In this document: piece by piece, positions 43,191-51,816 of the stretch | Layout: every line of letters begins with the position of its first letter | Numbering within the stretch: the first letter of the stretch is position 1 | DNA from: Flavobacteriales bacterium UBA5040 | Lineage (GTDB): Bacteria > Bacteroidota > Bacteroidia > Flavobacteriales > Weeksellaceae | Length of the DNA stretch: 64,000 nt | Direction of reading: 5' to 3' | Assembly (NCBI GenBank): GCA_002415135.1 | Contig: DIBY01000001.1 | Location: 62,001-126,000, forward strand | Translations under genes and position numbers: made by a program | Notes under the pieces: model-generated | Database searches by the model: none | The model's input: the letters and a program-made list of their open reading frames with translations, nothing else | What the model was told of the DNA's origin: nothing

Positions 43191-43982
43191 ATGATTAAGA
43201 AATTAGGACTTTGGGTTTCAGGCATTGGACTCATCTTAGTACAATCTTGCTCCGTAAATACAGAAACTACTTATTATAAAGATTCAGCCTCCAGCATGGA
43301 ATCCAACATATTAATGGATAAAAGTATGCTTGGAATGATGAACATGATGGGCGATGAAAAGGACGTTCTTCAAAATTCAAAAGAATTTGGGAAACTCACG
43401 ACTGACTGGCAAAGTTTATACGATATTCAAAAAGACGGATTGATTACCGTCAATAAAGATTCAGTGAAAGTTCTTCACAAAATGTTTATGAAAATCAATA
43501 AAGATAAAGGCGAAATCTACGGCCTGTCTTTAAAATATGATAAATTGTTACCGACAGAGATCGGCGCTTTACTGAATCAAAGTAAAGAACTTAAAAACAT
43601 TCCTCTACAAAATGTCGGCAAATGGGATGGTAAGACTTTAACCATCAATACGGATCAATTAAATTCTGCTTCTTTCCTTTCTAAAGTTGAAGGAACTGCA
43701 GATCAAAAGGCAATCAAAAATCCAACGACTAAAAGTGATTCTATTGAAGTTTACGGAAAAAAAATGGCCGAAGGACTTATGGGAATGATGAAAATGTTTC
43801 CTATTACTTTCTCTAATACCATTAAATTTCAAAAGCCCATAAAATCAATCGCTGGCAAACACGATAACGTCAAACAGATTGATAAAAGAACCATTCAGAT
43901 CAATCTCAGAAGCAATGATGTACTTGATGAAAAGAATGTCTTAAAGGATAAAGACAAACAAATAATTATCACCACAGAATAA
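43191..43982 (+). CDS. lipoprotein of unknown function
   Basis: 263 residues. Lipobox LILVQSCSV (Cys near 20). The rest is soluble, with methionine-rich stretches (MLGMMNMMGD; MAEGLMGMMKMF) on either side of a basic middle. No family recognised. The Met clusters could bind copper, and the gene follows the cbb3 assembly block by 80 bases, but this is only suggestive. Ends at a strong terminator. Confidence 0.7.
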   Translation: MIKKLGLWVSGIGLILVQSCSVNTETTYYKDSASSMESNILMDKSMLGMMNMMGDEKDVLQNSKEFGKLTTDWQSLYDIQKDGLITVNKDSVKVLHKMFMKINKDKGEIYGLSLKYDKLLPTEIGALLNQSKELKNIPLQNVGKWDGKTLTINTDQLNSASFLSKVEGTADQKAIKNPTTKSDSIEVYGKKMAEGLMGMMKMFPITFSNTIKFQKPIKSIAGKHDNVKQIDKRTIQINLRSNDVLDEKNVLKDKDKQIIITTE

Positions 43983-43985
43983 TAA

Positions 43986-44018
43986 AAAACCACCGAAATT
44001 TCGGTGGTTTTGCTTTTT
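43986..44018. terminator. bidirectional terminator
   Basis: AAAACCACCGAAA and TTTCGGTGGTTTT form a perfect 13-base-pair stem between the lipoprotein gene and the converging serS gene, with A and T runs either side. Confidence 0.85.
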
Positions 44019-44035
44019 ACAAGGATTTCTAAATG

Positions 44036-45304
44036 CTAACTGATTAAATCGAATTTAGCATATTCTGCAACCTTCGCCGGAAGTTTAATTCCATCTGCAT
44101 TTTGATTATTTTCTAACAACGCTGCCATAATTCGTGGCAACGCCATCGCAGAACCATTCAACGTATGAACGAGTTGTGTTTTGCCATCTGCTTTGTATCT
44201 GCATTTCAAACGATTCGCCTGAAAAGTCTCAAAGTTCGATACCGAAGAAACCTCTAACCATTTTTCCTGAGCAGCACTCCAAACTTCGAAATCGTAAGTC
44301 ATTGCAGCTGCAAAACCAGTATCACCTCCACACAATCTTAAAATTCTGAAAGGCAATTCTAAATCAACCAAAATTGATTTCACATGCTCGACCATCCCTT
44401 CCAAAGCGGCATAAGAATTCTCCGGTTTCTCAATACGCACAATTTCTACTTTTTCAAACTGATGCAATCTGTTCAAACCTCGAACGTGAGCACCATAACT
44501 ACCCGCTTCTCTTCTATAACATTGGGAGAAGGCAGTATTTCTAACTGGTAAATCTTTTTCATCGATAATTACATCACGGTATAAATTCGTCACCGGCACT
44601 TCTGCTGTCGGAATAAGGTATAAATTATCTTCATTGATGTAATACATTTGACCTTCTTTGTCTGGCAATTGCCCAGTTCCGTAACCAGAAGCCTCATTCA
44701 CCACGTGTGGCGGATTAACTTCCATGTAACCGGAGTCAACATTTTTATCTAAAAAATATTGAACCAACGCACGTTGAAGCCTAGCACCTTTACCTAAATA
44801 AACAGGAAATCCTGCACCAGCGATTTTAACACCCAACTCAAAATCGATAATATTATATTTTTTGGCTAACTCCCAATGGGGAATCGCACCTTCTCCTAAA
44901 CCTTCTACATCATGAGATTGATAGATAATTTCGTTATCGTCCGCACCATTTCCGGCAACTACTTTTTCGTAAGGAATATTCGGAATTAAATACAAAATCT
45001 CTAAAAGTCTGCCTTCTGCAGCTTTCAATTTTTGTTGAAGATCCTGCGAATTTTCTTTGAATTCAGCCGTTTTAGATTTTGCTTTTTCAGCTTCTTCTTT
45101 TTTACCTTCTTTCATTAAAAGACCTATTTCTTTGGAGATCTTATTCATACCCGCCAAATTCTCATCGAGGTCAAACTGCAATTTTTTGCGACCATCGTCT
45201 ACAGAAATCGCCTCCTCGATCAAATCGGTCTGTTTGAAATTTCTCTTATTTAAACCTTCTAAAACGCGATCTTTATTCTCACGCAAAAACTGAACTTGTA
45301 ACAT
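44036..45304 (-). CDS. serS: serine--tRNA ligase
   Basis: 422 residues. N-terminal coiled-coil arm (residues about 30-105; KKEEAEKAKSKTAEFKENSQ), then the class II core with motif 2 TAFSQCYRREAGSYGAHVRG and motif 3 LNGSAMALPRIMAALLENNQ. The TAEVP segment (YLIPTAEVPVTNLYRD) is SerRS-typical. Charges tRNA-Ser and tRNA-Sec precursors. A TAAATTTG box at 45366-45359 lies in front on the minus strand. Confidence 0.97.
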   Translation of the reverse strand: MLQVQFLRENKDRVLEGLNKRNFKQTDLIEEAISVDDGRKKLQFDLDENLAGMNKISKEIGLLMKEGKKEEAEKAKSKTAEFKENSQDLQQKLKAAEGRLLEILYLIPNIPYEKVVAGNGADDNEIIYQSHDVEGLGEGAIPHWELAKKYNIIDFELGVKIAGAGFPVYLGKGARLQRALVQYFLDKNVDSGYMEVNPPHVVNEASGYGTGQLPDKEGQMYYINEDNLYLIPTAEVPVTNLYRDVIIDEKDLPVRNTAFSQCYRREAGSYGAHVRGLNRLHQFEKVEIVRIEKPENSYAALEGMVEHVKSILVDLELPFRILRLCGGDTGFAAAMTYDFEVWSAAQEKWLEVSSVSNFETFQANRLKCRYKADGKTQLVHTLNGSAMALPRIMAALLENNQNADGIKLPAKVAEYAKFDLIS

Positions 45305-45370
45305 ATCTAATTGATGTATATTTCTGTAAATCTCTTCCTAAAACAGAAGAACGAAGTGCAAATTTAGTGA

Positions 45371-45865
45371 TTATTTGACGATTTTCACTGTGTTTGGTTG
45401 GCCTTCAACTTTAGTAAACTGAAGCACGCCATTATACCATAATTTCGAAACCTGAAAAAGTTCTGGTGTAGACAAATACTGAATGGTAATGGTATCATTG
45501 GTGACTCTATTCGAATCATTAACTTTCTTAGTTAAAAATAGGGCCACTTTCGATTCGTAGGTTTTAGAAGTTCCGCTGGAATCAATTCCTATTCTTTTTG
45601 CACCTGCAAGATATTCGATATAACTAATCGTATCTGCATCTTTTTTAATGGTAAATGATACGGGAGCATTATCTGTCAAACCGTACACATCATTCATTCT
45701 GGAATTGGTGTAAGATCCAGGCACTTTAGAATTCAGCATATCCTGACCTAAAGAATCAATATAAAGATTAATCACTTGATCAATCCTCTGCACCGAATCG
45801 TCGTCGCTTCTACAAGAGAGAAAAGCAGAAAGTATGATTATTGTTAAAAAAAATACATTTTTCAT
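45371..45865 (-). CDS. lipoprotein of unknown function
   Basis: 164 residues. Lipobox ILSAFLSCRSDDD (Cys18), the Asp/Asp after Cys fitting a Bacteroidota lipoprotein. The rest has several beta segments (APVSFTIKKDADTISYIEYL; ESKVALFLTKKVND). No family recognised. TTG, an 18-base spacer and TATCTTTG (45878-45871, minus strand) form a good promoter just ahead of ATG. Confidence 0.75.
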   Translation of the reverse strand: MKNVFFLTIIILSAFLSCRSDDDSVQRIDQVINLYIDSLGQDMLNSKVPGSYTNSRMNDVYGLTDNAPVSFTIKKDADTISYIEYLAGAKRIGIDSSGTSKTYESKVALFLTKKVNDSNRVTNDTITIQYLSTPELFQVSKLWYNGVLQFTKVEGQPNTVKIVK

Positions 45866-46020
45866 TGATGCAAAGATAATTTATTTTAAATCTTTCCAAT
45901 AAAGATAGAATGAGAATAAAGAGTATAATCAATAATCCATAAAGTCCAATAAAAAAAATCTTAAGTAAGATTACATTCTTAAAAAATTCACTGTATTTCT
46001 TTTTTCTAATTCTATAACTA

Positions 46021-46028
46021 TATATTTG
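46021..46028 (+). promoter_or_regulatory. -7 element of the flippase promoter
   Basis: TATATTTG. The TTG inside it (46026) would be the longest-frame start of the flippase gene, so the box moves the start to ATG 46047. Confidence 0.55.
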
Positions 46029-46046
46029 TTTTCTTATACTTCCAGA

Positions 46047-47291
46047 ATGTTCTTCAACAAATTCAAAAGAATAAACGATAACCACATAACAACCATTTTT
46101 AAGGGAAATTTTATTTCTAAATTTGTGTTGGTAATTGGCGGTTTGGTGTTGGCCAAATATTATGGTGCTGCTGAATATGGTATCTTTGGTATTTATCTTA
46201 GTATTACGAGCATCATTAGTGTTTTACTGGGCTTTGCGCAGGAACACTTAATAATTTTAGAACCAAATGAAAAAAATATAAATAATATTTTTAGTTCTTC
46301 TTCGCTTCTTTCCGTGGGAGCGATGTTTTTTTGTTTTGGTCTGGTTTTTATCCCTTTTGAAATTCCAAAAAGCATCATAATACTAGGAATTTTCACAGGT
46401 TATCTTTCTGTTTTTACGAATAATTCCAAGTTTTTGTTAGCTAGAAAAAAACAATTTAAGACAGTATCGTTTCTTACGATGTCTGATGCTGTGATAAGTT
46501 TTCTATTCCAAGTACTTTTCGTTTTTATTAAAATAGAAAATGGTCTTGTCATCGGTAGTCTGCTAGGTTTTTTCAGTGCATTTATTGCGGCATTTTTCTT
46601 CTCAAAAAAACATTTTTCAATCCCAAACTTTAGGCTGTATTTTCAGACTGTAAAAAAGAGAATGGAACTTTTAAAATATACTTATCCATCTACTCTCATT
46701 AATGCATTAGGGAATAATATCATGCCCATTTTAATCTCACTTTATTTTGCAAGTTCAATATTAGGCGAGTTTACATTGGCTGTAAAAATCATATCAGTTC
46801 CGCTTATGATGATTTCGTCGTCAATTGCGATGGTTTACTATCCCAAGGCTGCAGAAATTAATAATAGACAAAAAGACACAAATGAACTTTTTAAGTATAC
46901 CAAAAAGATGAGTCTTCTAAATTTCTATTTTATTCTTATTTTATATTTTCTAATCAACCTTGTCGGAATTCCTATTTTAGAAATATTTTTTAATAAGGAC
47001 TGGGAAAGTTTAGGCCTATTTATCTTCATCATGTCTTTCGGATATCTTAGTCGAAGCCTCATAAATCCTATCTCAGACATTCTGACCATTCTTAAAAAAA
47101 ATAAAATTGCATTTTATTTTAATATTTATCTTTTACTTGTAAATATTATTGCTATCTACATCGGAAGAGAAAAAGGAATTACATATTTGGTAGCGGCTTT
47201 CTCCTCAATGTTGTTCATCGGCTACGGAATTTTGTATTTTTATATCCTAACACTTTTTAAAAAAAATGAATCTAATCAAAAAATTTATTGA
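46047..47291 (+). CDS. polysaccharide flippase, Wzx/MATE-like
   Basis: 414 residues from ATG 46047, with about 12 membrane helices (for example FISKFVLVIGGLVLAKYYGA, AAEYGIFGIYLSITSIISVL, GLFIFIMSFGYLSRSLINPI). It belongs to the oligosaccharide flippase group that moves lipid-linked sugar units across the inner membrane for O-antigen or capsule. The gene is much more AT-rich than its neighbours. No glycosyltransferase, polymerase or sugar-nucleotide genes surround it, only the acetyltransferase downstream. Overlaps that gene by 26 bases. Confidence 0.85.
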   Translation: MFFNKFKRINDNHITTIFKGNFISKFVLVIGGLVLAKYYGAAEYGIFGIYLSITSIISVLLGFAQEHLIILEPNEKNINNIFSSSSLLSVGAMFFCFGLVFIPFEIPKSIIILGIFTGYLSVFTNNSKFLLARKKQFKTVSFLTMSDAVISFLFQVLFVFIKIENGLVIGSLLGFFSAFIAAFFFSKKHFSIPNFRLYFQTVKKRMELLKYTYPSTLINALGNNIMPILISLYFASSILGEFTLAVKIISVPLMMISSSIAMVYYPKAAEINNRQKDTNELFKYTKKMSLLNFYFILILYFLINLVGIPILEIFFNKDWESLGLFIFIMSFGYLSRSLINPISDILTILKKNKIAFYFNIYLLLVNIIAIYIGREKGITYLVAAFSSMLFIGYGILYFYILTLFKKNESNQKIY

Positions 47292-47874
47292 GTACCAGAT
47301 TTTTAATAGAATTAATAACTTTTTCTATCCGCAGTACTACCGTCAGAAGTATGATTACTTGCTTCCACATGTACTTTTTTTCACCTACACTTTACCACAA
47401 AAATTTCTACGTATTAATGGTGCAGTTCCCTGGCCAGTACATTTCACTTCAGAAATCAGAAATTATCCAAAAATTAAAAAAGGTATCTTGTGCGATCCAG
47501 GTGATAATCCAAATATATACATTCAGGCTAATAACGGCATTATCATTGGCAGTAATGTTGGTTTTGGAGCTGGAACTTCTCTGATCTCTTCTAATCACAA
47601 TCATGACAATCACTCTGTTCATGATAAATGCCCTCCAATCATTATTGGAAATAATGTTTTTGTCGGAACAAATTCAGTCCTTCTTCCGGGAGTTAATATT
47701 GGTGATAATGTCGTTATTGGTGCTGGATCTGTCGTAACAAAAGACATTCCCTCCAATTCGATCGCAGTTGGAAACCCGTGTACAGTAATCAAAAAAAAAG
47801 AACCATACATGGAAGATTTTACAAAGACTATTTTCAACCGGAGAATACCCGAAAGCATCAACTTAAATTTCTAA
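47266..47874 (+). CDS. hexapeptide-repeat acyltransferase
   Basis: 202 residues. After an alpha-helical N-terminus, imperfect hexapeptide repeats of a left-handed beta helix appear: IIIGSNVGFGAGTSLISS, then IIIGNNVFVGTNSVLLPGVN and IGDNVVIGAGSVVTKDIPSN, with SNHNHDNH supplying the catalytic His. Similar to O-acetyltransferases acting on capsule or colanic-acid-like sugars (WbbJ/NodL group). Coupled to the flippase upstream, so probably modifies the same glycan. Confidence 0.88.
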   Translation: MNLIKKFIEYQIFNRINNFFYPQYYRQKYDYLLPHVLFFTYTLPQKFLRINGAVPWPVHFTSEIRNYPKIKKGILCDPGDNPNIYIQANNGIIIGSNVGFGAGTSLISSNHNHDNHSVHDKCPPIIIGNNVFVGTNSVLLPGVNIGDNVVIGAGSVVTKDIPSNSIAVGNPCTVIKKKEPYMEDFTKTIFNRRIPESINLNF

Positions 47875-47899
47875 AAAGTTTCGATTTCTTAGCAACAAA

Positions 47900-47932
47900 A
47901 AACCCTTTCAGTAATAACTCAAAGGGTTTAAA
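47900..47932. terminator. terminator after the acyltransferase gene
   Basis: AAACCCTTT and AAAGGGTTT pair around a 12-base loop, between two converging genes. Confidence 0.65.
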
Positions 47933-47950
47933 TATTTTTAAAGTATCTTT

Positions 47951-48442
47951 TTAGTCGATATAGATTCCCGCCCAACTTCTTCTTAAAGGCAAAAGAAAAT
48001 CGCTTAGAAATGCAACGTAGGTATTTTTCGAGAAGTCGTACACTTCAATATCTTTAGAGATCTCACCATTTCTCAATCCACTTCTAAAATCCTGAAGTTT
48101 TAAAGTTTTTACTTCACCATTTTCAACAAAAGTAGCTTTCATTCGATCGAATAAACCTAATTGGAACTCATGGTCAATTTCTTTCATAACACCTCCTAAA
48201 GCATCGATAGAACAGCCAGAAGCTACCTCTACATCTTCATCAACGCAAACAACGATGAACTGATTTTTTTCAATTTTAAAATGAGAAGAAAGCGGCTTAC
48301 CATGTGCGGCCCAAGTTGCCAAAAAATCAAATAATTTCTCGGTGACCACTTTGCTTTCTTTCGGTGTAAAAGATCTTGAAGCAGGATAAATAATGACCTT
48401 ATAATCATTAGTTTCTACGATGGTTGATTCTTCTATTTTCAT
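47951..48442 (-). CDS. conserved protein of unknown function (often labelled ABC transporter ATPase)
   Basis: 163 residues, soluble. It shows no Walker A (GxxGxGK[ST]), no LSGGQ and no Walker B motif, so the label 'ABC transporter ATPase' used for such Bacteroidota proteins is not supported. Visible features: an N-terminal helix pair (SKVVTEKLFDFLATWAAHGK), DEDVEVASGCSIDALGGVMK with a single Cys, and a C-terminal LLPLRRSWAGIYID. Function unknown. It lies upstream of nothing on its strand but 104 bases after the Fe-S operon start region. Confidence 0.75.
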   Translation of the reverse strand: MKIEESTIVETNDYKVIIYPASRSFTPKESKVVTEKLFDFLATWAAHGKPLSSHFKIEKNQFIVVCVDEDVEVASGCSIDALGGVMKEIDHEFQLGLFDRMKATFVENGEVKTLKLQDFRSGLRNGEISKDIEVYDFSKNTYVAFLSDFLLPLRRSWAGIYID

Positions 48443-48546
48443 GTTTTTTGAATTTTTTGAAGGCTGAATTCTTGGGCCTAAAGTTTTTATTTAAACGAGA
48501 AAAGTAGGACTACGTCCCTCCTACTTCAGACCTTTTTCTTACTTCC

Positions 48547-49329
48547 TTATAAATCGTCAGCCTCTGCTAACAGTTCTGCAATATCTTTTACGGAAACTTC
48601 TTCTTTGTTGAAATGCTTTACACCATCGGTGATCATGGTATTACAGAAAGGACAACCCGTTGCGATGATGTTCGGACTCTCACTCAAAGCTTCTTCCGTT
48701 CTTTCGATATTGATGTCTTTATCTCCTGGTTCTGGCTCTTTGAACATTTGCGCTCCACCTGCACCACAACATAATCCGTTGGACTTGCAACGTTTCATTT
48801 CTACCAGTTCTGCATCTAATTTTTGCAGAAGTTGTCTTGGAGCTTCATATTCGCCATTTCCGCGTCCGAGATAACAAGGATCATGGAAGATAATTTTTTT
48901 ACCTTTAAAAGTTCCACCTTCAATTTTGAGGCGACCTTCTTCCATTAATTTTTTAAGAAACTGGGTGTGATGAAGAACTTCATAATTTCCACCTAATCCT
49001 GGATATTCATTTTTAATGATATTAAAACAATGTGGACAAGCAGTTACAATTTTCTTAACGCCATATCCGTTCATGATCTCAATATTGGTATGCGCCATCA
49101 TCTGAAACACAAATTCATTTCCAGCGCGTTTTGCAGGATCACCATTACAAGATTCCTCTTGACCCAAAACGGCAAATTCCACTCCTACTTTATGTAAAAT
49201 TTTACAAAGTGCTTTGGTAATTTTTTTTGCTCGATCGTCGAAACTCCCGGCGCATCCTACAAAGAAGAGTACTTCGGGCATTTTTCCTTCGGCAGCATAT
49301 TCTGCCATTGTTTTTATCGTGAAATCCAT
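48547..49329 (-). CDS. CCG-domain (Fe-S)-binding protein, HdrB/LutA-like
   Basis: 260 residues. Two cysteine-rich CCG-type segments: FVGCAGSFDDRAKKITKALC with ACPHCFNIIKNEYP, and HDPCYLGR with KRCKSNGLCCGAGGAQMF and ATGCPFCNTM. Such domains carry an unusual [4Fe-4S] cluster and occur in heterodisulfide reductase B, glycolate oxidase GlcF and lactate oxidase LutA. Substrate is unknown. It is 72 bases from the larger Fe-S membrane gene on the same strand, so the two likely form one redox complex. Confidence 0.88.
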   Translation of the reverse strand: MDFTIKTMAEYAAEGKMPEVLFFVGCAGSFDDRAKKITKALCKILHKVGVEFAVLGQEESCNGDPAKRAGNEFVFQMMAHTNIEIMNGYGVKKIVTACPHCFNIIKNEYPGLGGNYEVLHHTQFLKKLMEEGRLKIEGGTFKGKKIIFHDPCYLGRGNGEYEAPRQLLQKLDAELVEMKRCKSNGLCCGAGGAQMFKEPEPGDKDINIERTEEALSESPNIIATGCPFCNTMITDGVKHFNKEEVSVKDIAELLAEADDL

Positions 49330-49400
49330 TCTTAAAATTATGAAAATATTAATGTGGCAATTCTAATTATTGACCCATTATTAAATTAGTAGTTTATTCC

Positions 49401-50729
49401 TTAATCTTTTGCCCAGTTCAAGCGATCTGCCTGATTGTACTGCCAAGGCGCGGCATTATTTTCAATATTGGTCATCATTTGATTCAACTCCTGTGGTGCA
49501 GCAGACTGCTCCATCACCAAGAATCTACGCATTTCAACAATGATTGAAAGTGGATCAATCAAAATCGGACAAGCTTCTACACAAGCGTTACAAGTGGTAC
49601 AGGCCCAAAGTTCTTCTCTTAGAATATGATCGTCTAATAACTTTTTGCCGTCATCTACGAATTTTCCATTTTTATTGATGTTCTTTCCAACTTCCTCCAT
49701 TCTGTCACGCGTATCCATCATGATTTTCCGTGGAGACAATTTTTTACCGGTAATATTTGCTGGACAAACCGCAGTACAACGACCACATTCCGTACAGGAA
49801 TAAGCGTTGAGTAATTGAACTTGACTCAAGTCAAAGATATCACTCGCACCAAATTTATCTGGAACAGCATTAGGATCAGCTTCTGGCTGCGCTGCGTAAG
49901 GATCAGCATTTGGATCCATCATCAATTTAATTTCAGCCGTAACGGAAGCTAAATTGTTGAACTTTCCTTTTGGATCTAAATTAGCGTACCACGTATTCGG
50001 GAAAGCCAAAATAATATGAAGATGTTTTGAATAATAAAGATAATTCATGAAGAACAGAATCCCAATAAAGTGAAACCACCACGCTCCTCTTTCTGTTATT
50101 TCTAAAGCTGAATCTCCAAAATTTTGGAAAATCGGACCTAATATATTTGCCGAAACTGGAAAACTGCCATGAGCTAAAAGAAGATCTCTCTGCTGTAAAA
50201 CCCAATCTGCCCCATTCATGCTAAAGAATGCCAACATTAAAGCAAACTCAATGATCAAGATCCAGTTCGCATCGTTTTTTGGCCACCCAAAAAGCTCCTT
50301 CATTTGAAAACGTTTGATGCCGTAGAAATTTCTTCTGATAAAGAAAACTACCACTGCAATCACAACGAGTAAAGCTAAAATTTCTAAGGTCGCAGTGAAA
50401 GCACCGTATAATCCATTACCGAAAATACTGGCTAAAAATCGGTGGGTTCCGAAGATTCCATCAACGATAATTTCAAGAAGTTCAATATTAATAATGACAA
50501 ATCCAACGTAAACAATCACATGAAAAAATCCAGCAACTGGTCTTTTTCCCATTTTACTTTGGCCGAGCGCAACTTTCGCCATGGTTTCCCAGCGTTTTGG
50601 CTTTTGGTCAGAACGATTGCTCTCTTTACCTAGCTGAATGTTTCGGTAGATTTCCTTCAAACTTTTAAAGAAAAGTCCAAACCCTACAACAAGGGCGATA
50701 AAGAAAATAATATTGTCAATATACTGCAT
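49401..50729 (-). CDS. membrane (Fe-S) protein with two [4Fe-4S] sites
   Basis: 442 residues. N-terminal half: five or so membrane helices with histidines (FFHVIVYVGFVIINIELLEI; WWFHFIGILFFMNYLYYSKH), resembling the NarI-like cytochrome b/HdrE arrangement. C-terminal half: CTECGRCTAVCPANITGK and CTTCNACVEACPILIDPLSI, two [4Fe-4S] ferredoxin sites. Together with the CCG protein that follows, it looks like a menaquinone-linked electron-transfer module with no catalytic flavoprotein nearby. Confidence 0.87.
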   Translation of the reverse strand: MQYIDNIIFFIALVVGFGLFFKSLKEIYRNIQLGKESNRSDQKPKRWETMAKVALGQSKMGKRPVAGFFHVIVYVGFVIINIELLEIIVDGIFGTHRFLASIFGNGLYGAFTATLEILALLVVIAVVVFFIRRNFYGIKRFQMKELFGWPKNDANWILIIEFALMLAFFSMNGADWVLQQRDLLLAHGSFPVSANILGPIFQNFGDSALEITERGAWWFHFIGILFFMNYLYYSKHLHIILAFPNTWYANLDPKGKFNNLASVTAEIKLMMDPNADPYAAQPEADPNAVPDKFGASDIFDLSQVQLLNAYSCTECGRCTAVCPANITGKKLSPRKIMMDTRDRMEEVGKNINKNGKFVDDGKKLLDDHILREELWACTTCNACVEACPILIDPLSIIVEMRRFLVMEQSAAPQELNQMMTNIENNAAPWQYNQADRLNWAKD

Positions 50730-50740
50730 ATTGAATGGTT

Positions 50741-51691
50741 TTAGTCTTTGTTATTCTTACCGAAAACTGAGAAATTCAGATATTTTTTCGGATTTGCTTT
50801 TAAATCTTCAACCAATTTATTCATATTATTGGCAGTTTCATTTAGATTATTGTAAAGTTGCTCATCTTTGGTGAGTTTACCAAGACTTCCTTCCCCGTTT
50901 TGTATGCCAGAGATAACACCGTTCAATTTATCGGCAGTAAGACTTAACTTATCAATGGTATTATTTAATTTTTGAACATCAACCTCATCTGCAACACGAC
51001 CATATTTATCAATGGCTGACTTCGCACTTAACGTCGCAAGATTAGCATTGTCAAGAACTTTCTGCACTCGTGGATCATTGTTTGCCAATAGCGCATTGGT
51101 TTGCCGGGATGTTCCCTCAAATGATGCAACAGTTCTATTTAGATTATTTAGTAGCGCAGCGATCTCTGCACGGTTTTGATCGTCAAATAACTTATTGGCG
51201 TTATTGGTTAAAGAATCTACTCTTTTCAAAACAACCTGTAGCTGATCTTTCACGGGACCAACTTGAGAAGAAATATTATTCAACATCGAAAGTTGAAATT
51301 CTCCAGACAGCGTATCACCATCTTTTGCCATTGGTTGTCCGTATGCGAGATTCACTCGCATTTCTTTACCAGACATCAATCCCGGCTCAAAAATTTCTAT
51401 TTTAGATTGTTTAGAAAACTGAAAATTATCGTCAACAATAATTTTTACAACAAAATGTATTTTCCCATCTTTTTCAGTTACCGGTATGATATTATCAACC
51501 TGCCCAACTCTTAAACCATTGATAGAAACTGGATTTGAAGCTGCTAAACCTTCAACATTATCAAATTTTGCATAAAAGATATTATCCGTTGTGAAAAGGC
51601 TTTTACCCTTCATAAACTGGAATAAAAATACGAATCCGATAATTGCTAAAAGTGCGATTAGACCTGCTTTTATTTCTTTTGTGAATTTCAC
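50741..51691 (-). CDS. MlaD/MCE family protein
   Basis: 316 residues from GTG 51691 (MKFTKEIKAG). One N-terminal membrane helix (LIALLAIIGFVFLFQFM), one MCE domain (YAKFDNVEGLAASNPVSING; LRVGQVDNIIP), then a long helical tail (about 150-310). MCE proteins form rings that move phospholipids between inner and outer membrane. The longer TTG start at 51715 is rejected since TATATTTG (51720-51713, minus strand) covers it. No permease or ATPase partner is adjacent; it precedes the Fe-S genes by 11 bases. Confidence 0.88.
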   Translation of the reverse strand: MKFTKEIKAGLIALLAIIGFVFLFQFMKGKSLFTTDNIFYAKFDNVEGLAASNPVSINGLRVGQVDNIIPVTEKDGKIHFVVKIIVDDNFQFSKQSKIEIFEPGLMSGKEMRVNLAYGQPMAKDGDTLSGEFQLSMLNNISSQVGPVKDQLQVVLKRVDSLTNNANKLFDDQNRAEIAALLNNLNRTVASFEGTSRQTNALLANNDPRVQKVLDNANLATLSAKSAIDKYGRVADEVDVQKLNNTIDKLSLTADKLNGVISGIQNGEGSLGKLTKDEQLYNNLNETANNMNKLVEDLKANPKKYLNFSVFGKNNKD

Positions 51692-51712
51692 TTTTCTTAA
51701 ATTTTTAGTGGA

Positions 51713-51720
51713 CAAATATA
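51713..51720 (-). promoter_or_regulatory. -7 element of the MCE-Fe-S operon promoter
   Basis: TATATTTG on the minus strand, 22 bases before GTG 51691. It explains why the apparent TTG start is not used. Confidence 0.5.
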
Positions 51721-51765
51721 ATACATTTTAAATAAACTGATTGTAAAAGGTATTGAATAGGGCAC

Positions 51766-51794
51766 AAAAAAAAGCGGCTTTTAAAAGTCGCTTT
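51766..51794 (-). terminator. terminator of ppiD
   Basis: On the minus strand AAAGCGACTTTTAAAAGCCGCTTTTTTTT: stem with one mismatch, followed by a long T run. Confidence 0.75.
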
Positions 51795-51816
51795 ATCAAT
51801 TATTTTATATAAAAAT

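Noticed and set aside
45810..46085. 91-residue minus-strand frame between the lipoprotein and flippase genes
   Set aside because: It overlaps the lipoprotein start and promoter and the flippase start, has no conserved motif, and its hydrophobic run comes from AT-rich DNA.
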